NCBI GenBank assembly: GCA_003599175.1
Contig: QZIY01000036.1
Coordinates: forward strand, 1-49,322
Reading direction: 5' to 3'
Length of the DNA: 49,322 nt
Source: Candidatus Parcubacteria bacterium
GTDB lineage: Bacteria; Patescibacteriota; Minisyncoccia; Phycocordibacterales; UBA2100
Positions 42,995 to 49,322 of this stretch are shown here, piece after piece. The first letter of the stretch is position 1. The number at the start of each line of letters is the position of its first letter. The notes below the pieces were generated by a model. That model was given only the letters and a program-made list of their open reading frames with translations, ran no database searches and had not been told where the DNA came from. A program made the position numbers and the translations under genes.

Positions 42995-43028
42995 TTAGTT
43001 CGTAGAACGTAGAACGTAGTAAGTAGTG
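42995..43028. repeat. 7-nt degenerate array
   Basis: TTAGTTCGTAGAACGTAGAACGTAGTAAGTAGTG, immediately upstream of the minus-strand ATG at 42991. Confidence 0.8.
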
Positions 43029-43091
43029 AAATGCACGTTTCCATTTTAACCCCTGCTCGTGAAAGCGAAAACGGCTGATACAATTATCTCC

Positions 43092-43418
43092 ATGGTCCGC
43101 CAACTGCAGGCGCTCGTGATAGTGCTCGTCATGCTGCTTTGTTCGTTCCCCTTGTACGTTCTTGCTGCCAATGTATTCGGTGGGCGCGTCGGCGCATCGA
43201 TCCCCTGCTTCAACGTCGCGATCTGGAATTCGGTGGGAGCACCGCGCGGCGGCATCTATATCTGGACACCTGCAACGCGTACGTATCCTTATGGTCCGCC
43301 ATCTTCTGGCCGCTACGTACTCGGACTCTACGGCATCCCCTACTTCTGCATTGTGACCATCGCACCGCTCTTCGTCTTGCCCGGTATTTCTATGACGATG
43401 CTCGGGACTTCGCGTTGA
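43092..43418 (+). CDS. small membrane/secreted hypothetical protein
   Basis: MVRQLQALVIVLVMLLCSFPLYVLAANVFGGRVG...; TACAAT 7 nt upstream of ATG. Confidence 0.55.
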   Translation: MVRQLQALVIVLVMLLCSFPLYVLAANVFGGRVGASIPCFNVAIWNSVGAPRGGIYIWTPATRTYPYGPPSSGRYVLGLYGIPYFCIVTIAPLFVLPGISMTMLGTSR

Positions 43419-44184
43419 GCGCGAGACATTTCCACTGATCGAGAGATACATTTTCTGCGCGCGCGTTTTCTGGAATCGCACACGTAGTAAATGATTTTGA
43501 GACCCCTTCTTTTTTCATGAGCGCCGAAAGGTTGTTGGTGATCATCTTGCGCTTTGATGCAAATCCAGCGCGCACGAGCGTGAAAAATGATTCTTCGGAA
43601 ATATCGGAGAAGAATTTTTTTGAAATATCGTCGATCAAAAGAATTGCCGAATCAACCGATGGAGGTGGAGAGAAATGTGATTTACCAACCTTCGCGATAA
43701 TTTTGGGCGTTCCGTACACTTTTACCGAGATCGAAAGAATGCTCTCTTTTGTATCGACGACACGTTGCGCGACTTCTTTTTGTACGAGGAGCGCCATTGC
43801 GCGCGGCTGCACGCTCGTGGTGAGAAATTGGCGGATGATTTCGCCCGTAATGTAGTAGGGTATATTGGCGGCAACGATGTAGCTGTTAGCTTGTAGCTTA
43901 TAGTTTGTAGGATCGAAATTCCTCACATCGTCTTCGATCAATGTGAGACGACCACTCTTAATTTCGTTGGCGAAAGTCTCTCGCAACTTTTCTACCAACT
44001 GTCCATCTTTCTCAACGGCAATGACGGGGGCAAGTGCCAGTAATTCTTTTGTCAGAACTCCTTTTCCGGGCCCTATTTCTACGATCACTTCCCCATCTCG
44101 AGGAGACGCGGCATGGGCAAGCTTGCGTGCTGCCCATGAGTGAATAAGGAAATGTTGTCCGAGCCGTGCTCCTTTGCGTCCCAT
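43390..44184 (-). CDS. rsmA: 16S rRNA (A1518/A1519) dimethyltransferase
   Basis: LGQHFLIHSWAARKLAHAA, VIVEIGPGKGVLTKELL, YIVAANIPYYITGEIIRQFL, VQKEVAQRV. Confidence 0.93.
   Translation of the reverse strand: MGRKGARLGQHFLIHSWAARKLAHAASPRDGEVIVEIGPGKGVLTKELLALAPVIAVEKDGQLVEKLRETFANEIKSGRLTLIEDDVRNFDPTNYKLQANSYIVAANIPYYITGEIIRQFLTTSVQPRAMALLVQKEVAQRVVDTKESILSISVKVYGTPKIIAKVGKSHFSPPPSVDSAILLIDDISKKFFSDISEESFFTLVRAGFASKRKMITNNLSALMKKEGVSKSFTTCAIPENARAENVSLDQWKCLALNAKSRASS
43880..43911 (-). repeat. 7-nt degenerate array inside rsmA coding sequence
   Basis: TAGCTGT|TAGCTTG|TAGCTTA|TAGTTTG|TAGG on plus strand; encodes TNYKLQANSY in RsmA. Confidence 0.85.
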
Positions 44185-44188
44185 ACTT

Positions 44189-44216
44189 CTAAAAGCTATC
44201 AGCTATAAGCTACCTA
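44189..44216 (-). repeat. 7-nt degenerate array at uvrD/rsmA junction
   Basis: CTAAAAG|CTATCAG|CTATAAG|CTACCTA; the helicase stop codon TAG is the first unit on the minus strand. Confidence 0.8.
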
Positions 44217-46111
44217 ATAACATCCTCATCATCAATGAGCGAGCGTTTCTTTTGGACGCGCTGCACCAATCGTGCATCGATATCGTCGAGAAATTCCGAA
44301 GGAATTGCGTATTCGCGTGAGCCATACTTCATACGTCCTTGTGCGTGCACGAGATAGAGTCGCTCTCGCGCGCGCGTGAGAGCGACGTAGAAAAGGCGGC
44401 GCTCTTCTTCAGGATCGCGGTCGGCAGATTCATTCATGCGCATCGCAGGAAAGAGGCCTTGTTCGAGGCCAGTGATAAAGACCACGTCGAATTCAAGTCC
44501 CTTCGATGCGTGCACGGTCATGAGCGAAACCGCATTGTGCGCCTCTTCAAGCTGGTCTTGATCGCTCTGCAGTGCCGCTTCTTCGAGCAGTTTTTCGATG
44601 CCAGAGGGTGGCGCGTCATTGTCGAATCGCGCCGCGAAGTTGACGAGCTCGCTCATGTTTTCGAGCCGCTCTCTCCCCTCGTCAGACCCCTTGTACATCT
44701 CCTGCATGCCCGAGACTTCAATCGCGAGCGCCACCGCCTCCGATGCGGGCAAGATCTCGATTCCCTGTTTTATTTTTGCGAGGCACATGCGAAACGCCGA
44801 TACTTTTGCCTTTGCCGCGGCAGGAAGCGCTGCGTCTTGCCCCGCGAGCATTTTGTCGAGCGTGACTTTGCCGATGCCGCGCGCAGGCACGGCGATGATT
44901 CGCGTGATATCTGCTTTGTTTTTCGGATTGATTGCGGCACGCAGGTACGAGAGTACATCTTTCACCTCTTTGCGCTGGAAAAAGCGTGTACCCAAGACGC
45001 GATACGGGACATCCATATGGAGCATCGCCTCTTCGAGTGCACGCGATTGGAAATTTTCTCTGTAGAGGATGGCAATTTCTCGAGGTACTGTGCCGTCTTC
45101 GATGAGTTGTCTCGACATGTTGGCGACAAACCACGCTTCGTCGATCTCATTCCCCGCTTCGTAGATGACGATCGGCTCACCGGTTGCTTTGTCGGTGTAA
45201 AGTTTTTTTGGTTTGCGGCGGCGATTTTTCTCGATCACACTGTTGGCTGCCGAGAGAATGGTGCGCGTAGAGCGATAATTCTGTTCGAGCAAGACAACTT
45301 TCGCGCCGGGGAAATCGGTTTCAAATTCAAGCAGGTGCCCGAGATTCGCGCCGCGCCACGAATAAATATTTTGATCTGTATCGCCGACGACACAGATATT
45401 GCGCGCGTCGCCCGCAAGAAGTCGCGCGATTTCGTACTGCGACGCGTTCGTATCTTGATACTCGTCGATAGTGATGTAGCGCCACCTGTTCTGGAGGAGA
45501 CTACGCAGCCGTGTGTTGTCGCGTAAGAGCTTGAGCGTACGCAAAAGGAGATCATCGAAATCGAGCGCTCCTTCTTCGTGCAAGCTTCCCTCGTAGATCT
45601 CCCATACTTGGGCGACAAGGCGATCACGATGGCTCTTGGTGTTTGAGGCGAATTCCTCTTTTGATATGCCATCCCCTTTTTTATTGGATATCGCACCGAG
45701 GAATCCCCGTGCAGGCTGATCGATGTCGAGCTGTTCAAGCGCTTTTTTGACCGCGCGGAGCGAATCGTTGCGGTCCCAGATCGTAAAGGCGCGCGGCAAT
45801 CCTGCCTCGGCATGGAATTCGCGCAGGAGCCGTACCCCGAGGGCGTGGAAGGTCACGACCAAGGGTGTCCCCTGCGATGCAGGTACCAGGTTGCGCACTC
45901 GTTCTCGCATTTCGCCGGCCGCTTTGTTGGTAAAGGTGACGGCGAGAATCTCCCGAGCGGGTACGCCCTCGCCTATGAGGCGAGCGATGCGGTGGGTGAT
46001 CGTCTTGGTCTTACCTGCCCCCGCTCCGGCCACAATCAGGAGGGGTCCATCACCGTGAGCGGCAGCTTCTCGCTGCCGCTCATTGAGTCCGTCGAGGAAA
46101 TTTGTTGGCAT
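44210..46111 (-). CDS. UvrD/PcrA-type superfamily I DNA helicase
   Basis: LNERQREAAAHGDGPLLIVAGAGAGKTKTITHRIARLI, YITIDEYQDTNASQYEIARLL, VGDTDQNIYSWRGA, LMTVHASKGLEFDVVFITGLEQGLFP. Confidence 0.95.
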   Translation of the reverse strand: MPTNFLDGLNERQREAAAHGDGPLLIVAGAGAGKTKTITHRIARLIGEGVPAREILAVTFTNKAAGEMRERVRNLVPASQGTPLVVTFHALGVRLLREFHAEAGLPRAFTIWDRNDSLRAVKKALEQLDIDQPARGFLGAISNKKGDGISKEEFASNTKSHRDRLVAQVWEIYEGSLHEEGALDFDDLLLRTLKLLRDNTRLRSLLQNRWRYITIDEYQDTNASQYEIARLLAGDARNICVVGDTDQNIYSWRGANLGHLLEFETDFPGAKVVLLEQNYRSTRTILSAANSVIEKNRRRKPKKLYTDKATGEPIVIYEAGNEIDEAWFVANMSRQLIEDGTVPREIAILYRENFQSRALEEAMLHMDVPYRVLGTRFFQRKEVKDVLSYLRAAINPKNKADITRIIAVPARGIGKVTLDKMLAGQDAALPAAAKAKVSAFRMCLAKIKQGIEILPASEAVALAIEVSGMQEMYKGSDEGRERLENMSELVNFAARFDNDAPPSGIEKLLEEAALQSDQDQLEEAHNAVSLMTVHASKGLEFDVVFITGLEQGLFPAMRMNESADRDPEEERRLFYVALTRARERLYLVHAQGRMKYGSREYAIPSEFLDDIDARLVQRVQKKRSLIDDEDVIR

Positions 46112-46477
46112 TTTCGCACTTTAGCACGAGGCTTCTTTGGCGGATTGCAGTATACGGTGTACGGCGGCGCGGCGCGTATCGGTAGGCGTTGTGCGGTATG
46201 CGTTGACGTGACCCGCTTGCCGATGACCGCGACGCGCTGCGCTGCCGAATAACGATGATTACGCAATGAATTTGACTAAAAAGCTATTCACTCCTCGAGT
46301 GGAAAACGCTATTGCCGCGTCTTCGCTATGAATGTACAGTGAATCTCGGCAGTGGTTTCCTGTTTCTCCTGAACGGTATCTCTTTCCTTCTCTGTTTGTT
46401 CCGATCCATTGCTTTGACAGGGCTTTTTATCGCGCGTGAGCTGGAAAAGATGTTTTATAGACTTCTTTTCACGCTCA

Positions 46478-46508
46478 CCCCGTTAGAAATTTCCAATTTC
46501 TAACGGGG
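46478..46508 (+). promoter_or_regulatory. CCCGTTAGAA hairpin, degenerate copy 4 (upstream of LysM-M23 gene)
   Basis: CCCCGTTAGAAATT tcc AATTTCTAACGGGG, perfect 14-bp stem; uORF ending ...LEISNF* stops at the same TTCTAA. Confidence 0.65.
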
Positions 46509-46607
46509 TTCGCCAAGATGATTTGCCCCTGATTTTGGCTTATTTCGACACCATCACATGATTCCGGGCCCGCTCCCAAGCGTTCGTTCCGGAGGAAATA
46601 CGGAAAA

Positions 46608-47651
46608 TTGAAACGGCCGAAGGCCATCACCTTCATTTCACTCCTCCTTCTCTTGGGAGTGCTCCTCCCTGCGGCTGCCCAGGCAAGCGCCTTGAGCAAC
46701 ATTCTTGCCTTTTTCACCGGTACGGCAGCGGCGCAGGAGGAGGCGCAGGAGCCGGCCGGCAATTTGCAGACGCTCGCTCTCCCTACTCCCGCCACCAACG
46801 TCGATCCGACCGCCTCTCGAGGCGGTGGCGACATAACGATCGTGAACGGCACGGCCCTGATGCCAGAAGAGGGTCCGGCGGGCGCGGGCGCGGATATAGA
46901 GAAACCGAAGAATTCGACAGTCCGCACCTATATTGTGCGCGAGGGCGATACGGTCGCTTCCGTTGCCAAGATGCACAATGTGTCCGAGGGCACCATCCTT
47001 TCCTTCAACGATCTTTCTCGTGGTGCAAAACTGGTGCCTGGCCAGCAGCTCGTCATTATGCCGACGACTGAAATTAAGTACACGGTCAAACGAGGCGACA
47101 CGCTCGAATCGATTGCGAAAGCGACGGGTGGCGATGCCAATGAAATTGCCATTCATAACGGTATCGACAACAGTACGCTCCGGGCAGGTGCAGAAATATC
47201 CGTACCCAACGGCGAAGTTCCTGCGACCCCCGAGCCGACCAAAGGATCGGGTACGAGTTCGAAGCCCGCAGGGAAGCCTGCACCTGCCAAGAACAATGGG
47301 TACTACAAGTCTCCGCTTGCAAGCTACACTCGTACCCAAGGCATCCACGGTCTCAATGGCGTCGACATGGGCGCGCCAAATGGTACACCGATACGTGCCG
47401 CAGCTTCGGGTGATGTCACGATCGCACGAAGTGGTGGCTGGAACGGTGGCTACGGCAACTACGTCGTTATCTCGCACGCCAATGGCTCACAGACCCTCTA
47501 TGCACACATGTCGAGTGTCGCGGTCTCAAGCGGTGAATATGTCACGCAGGGCGAAGTGATCGGGTACGTCGGCCACTCTGGCCAGGTCTCCGGCCCCACG
47601 GGCAATCACCTACACTTTGAGATCCGAAACGGCATCAGAAATCCTTTCTGA
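46608..47651 (+). CDS. secreted double-LysM M23 peptidase (TTG start)
   Basis: Signal peptide; YIVREGDTVASVAKMHNVSEGTILSFNDL, YTVKRGDTLESIAKATGGDANEIAIHNGI; GVDMGAPNGTPIRAAASGDV, GNYVVISHANGSQTLYAHMS, GQVSGPTGNHLHFEIRNG; GGAGGA upstream. Confidence 0.9.
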   Translation: MKRPKAITFISLLLLLGVLLPAAAQASALSNILAFFTGTAAAQEEAQEPAGNLQTLALPTPATNVDPTASRGGGDITIVNGTALMPEEGPAGAGADIEKPKNSTVRTYIVREGDTVASVAKMHNVSEGTILSFNDLSRGAKLVPGQQLVIMPTTEIKYTVKRGDTLESIAKATGGDANEIAIHNGIDNSTLRAGAEISVPNGEVPATPEPTKGSGTSSKPAGKPAPAKNNGYYKSPLASYTRTQGIHGLNGVDMGAPNGTPIRAAASGDVTIARSGGWNGGYGNYVVISHANGSQTLYAHMSSVAVSSGEYVTQGEVIGYVGHSGQVSGPTGNHLHFEIRNGIRNPF

Positions 47652-47750
47652 TCAGTCTTCATAAGGCCCATCTGCGTCGTTGCGGGTCCCGGCCGTGCTT
47701 TCCAATTGTCTGTTCGTGATTCTTCCGTGCTACAATACGGCAGCTGAAAT

Positions 47751-48758
47751 ATGTCGCTGCGCACGGATGTCGTTGTTGATCTCCAATATGGAGATTGCGG
47801 AAAGGGCAAAATCACCCACCATTTGGCACATACACAAAAATACTCCCACGTCCTCCGCTACAACGGCGGCTGCAACGCAGGACACACCATTTTTCATCAA
47901 GGAAAGAAATTCGTAACACACCAAATTCCCGCTGGTGTGTTTTTTGGTATCAAATCGATTATTGGATCTGGCTGCGTCGTTTCCCCCGAGCAGTTTTTCA
48001 AGGAATTACAGATGCTCGAAGAAGGCGGCATCGATACGAAGGGTAAAATTTTCATCGCGAAGAATGCGCATGTGATCACGGAGCAGAATAAAGAGGAAGA
48101 TACAAAGGTCGGCGGCGCGATCGGCACGACGGGCCAAGGCAACGGCCCCGCGTATCGCGACAAATACGGCCGCACGGGTGTGCGTGCGGAAAAAGTGCCA
48201 GAGCTCGCGCCGTACCTCATTGATCTGTATGACGAATGGTACGGGGACGCCGATGTACAAATTCTCGCTGAAGGCGCCCAAGGCTTCGGACTCGACATTG
48301 ATTGGGGCGACTACCCGTTTGTCACCTCCTCTCATTGCACGACAGCGGGAGCACTCCTCAATGGCTTGCCGCCGAATGCGGTCAAGGACGTGTGGGGTGT
48401 CGCGAAAATCTATGAAACCTACGTCGGCAGCAAAAAATTCCAACCAGAAGGCGCAATTTTCGACAAGATCGGCGACATCGGCGAAGAATTTGGCGCCACG
48501 ACCGGCCGCCGCCGCCAAGTAAATTGGATGGATATGCAAACGCTCGAGCGCGCTATACGTATAAACGGCGTGACGCATGTTGTATTCAACAAAGTCGATG
48601 TCTTAAGGGAAGCTGGCCAATGGGCGGTCATAGATAAGGACAAAGTCATCCCCTTCTCCGATGAAAAGACCATGCAGCAATTCGTCTCCGATCGCCTCAA
48701 GCAACTCAACATTCTCCCCGACCACATCTTTTTCTCGGAGAGTAAAGACAGAATTTAG
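47751..48758 (+). CDS. purA: adenylosuccinate synthetase, short form
   Basis: VVVDLQYGDCGKGKITHHLAH, RYNGGCNAGHTIFHQGKKFVTHQIPAGVF, GTTGQGNGPAYRDKYGRTG, EGAQGFGLDIDWGDYPFVTSSHCTTAGALLNGLP, GATTGRRRQVNWMD. Confidence 0.9.
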   Translation: MSLRTDVVVDLQYGDCGKGKITHHLAHTQKYSHVLRYNGGCNAGHTIFHQGKKFVTHQIPAGVFFGIKSIIGSGCVVSPEQFFKELQMLEEGGIDTKGKIFIAKNAHVITEQNKEEDTKVGGAIGTTGQGNGPAYRDKYGRTGVRAEKVPELAPYLIDLYDEWYGDADVQILAEGAQGFGLDIDWGDYPFVTSSHCTTAGALLNGLPPNAVKDVWGVAKIYETYVGSKKFQPEGAIFDKIGDIGEEFGATTGRRRQVNWMDMQTLERAIRINGVTHVVFNKVDVLREAGQWAVIDKDKVIPFSDEKTMQQFVSDRLKQLNILPDHIFFSESKDRI

Positions 48759-48870
48759 TTTTTATCTGACGAGGATAGAGACCAAAATGAATATGCTTGC
48801 ATATTCATTTCCGAACGACGCAGTCAGCAAAGGTGAAAACCCCGCGGCTTGCCCTGGGGTTTGATAACTT

Positions 48871-49322
48871 TCATATTTCGCGGACGCGATACTGCAGCGC
48901 CTCCATCATGTGCGGCTCATGGATCGTCGCGCTCCCCTCGAGGTCAGCTATCGTGCGGGCGAGTTTGATCGTACGGTGATAGCCGCGCGCGGAAAGCTTG
49001 TACGCTCTCGCGGCATTCATGATCGCTTTTTCCCCTGCCGGGCTAAGCTCTGCGAGCTGCTCGAGCTCTTTCGGGCCCATGTCGGAGTTGGTCGTGATGT
49101 GGTTGACGTTTTTGAATCGCGCTTGTTGCCGTTCGCGCGCCGCCTTGACCCGCTCTCTCATTTTATCCCCTTCTTCGTCCCCTTTATTCCCCTTTCTCCC
49201 TTTATCCATCGCAAGCGCCTCGGGAGGCATCTCACCTACGTGCACCCACATGTCGATGCGATCGGCCACAGGGCCGGAGAGCTTTCGTTTGTATCGTTCG
49301 ATCGCGGTATGCGGACAACGGC
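48871..49322 (-). CDS. YifB/ComM-type Mg-chelatase-like AAA protein (C-terminal part, runs off the window)
   Basis: CPHTAIERYKRKLSGPVADRIDMWVHVGEMPPEAL...RERVKAARERQQARF...ELSPAGEKAIMNAARAYKLSARGYHRTIKLARTIADLEG. Confidence 0.88.
   Translation of the reverse strand, partial: RCPHTAIERYKRKLSGPVADRIDMWVHVGEMPPEALAMDKGRKGNKGDEEGDKMRERVKAARERQQARFKNVNHITTNSDMGPKELEQLAELSPAGEKAIMNAARAYKLSARGYHRTIKLARTIADLEGSATIHEPHMMEALQYRVREI

Noticed and set aside
44339-45526. 395-aa plus-strand ORF
   Set aside because: Antisense to the UvrD/PcrA helicase; Cys/Arg-rich shadow ORF.
46638-47477. 279-aa minus-strand ORF
   Set aside because: Antisense to the LysM-M23 gene.
47751-48758. PurZ (Z-genome 2-aminoadenylosuccinate synthetase)
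   Set aside because: The catalytic Asp in the GDxGKGK motif is retained, and no phage context is visible.
1-49322. CRISPR array
   Set aside because: No regularly spaced identical repeats with unique spacers; the periodic arrays found have 7-10 nt units and are degenerate.

Overview
Window from a Patescibacteria/CPR (Parcubacteria-like) chromosome; this assignment is an inference from gene content and reduced protein sizes. It carries the replication-origin neighbourhood (dnaN-dnaA | rpmH-rnpA-yidC-jag/khpB), ruvA/ruvC/ruvB, polA, holA, tsaE, rpsT, yebC, rsmA, a UvrD/PcrA helicase, purA, a MurE-like ligase, a class A PBP, a LysM-M23 peptidase, pilB, gdhA, three tRNAs, and a ~13 kb T4SS-like cluster (VirB2-like pilin, VirB4 ATPase, PrgI, VirB6/TrbL-like protein and accessory proteins). 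The strongest unexplained signals are small non-coding/repeat systems. (1) A family of leader elements is bounded by the inverted repeat ATCCCGTTAGAAGC ... GCTTCTAACGGGAT. The right arm ends in the start codon of an envelope-related gene (murE-like, PBP, jag), and a small upstream ORF stops at TAA four nt before that ATG. A fourth, degenerate copy lies upstream of the LysM-M23 gene. (2) Degenerate 7-nt (TAGNNNN/CTANNNN) and 9-nt (CGTTNNANN) tandem-repeat arrays sit at gene junctions and also in frame inside genes; the heptamer places TAG in all three frames. (3) A -10-like box sits 6-9 nt upstream of ATG in about 15 genes, suggesting widespread leaderless transcription. (4) Two HTH + LAGLIDADG-like genes abut tRNA genes, one starting one nt after a tRNA 3' end. 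(5) Long perfect inverted repeats (16-27 bp arms) occupy intergenic regions, and there is a DnaA-box/DnaA-trio origin candidate between dnaN and dnaA. All assignments were made by reading the sequence and supplied ORFs; no searches or folding were run.
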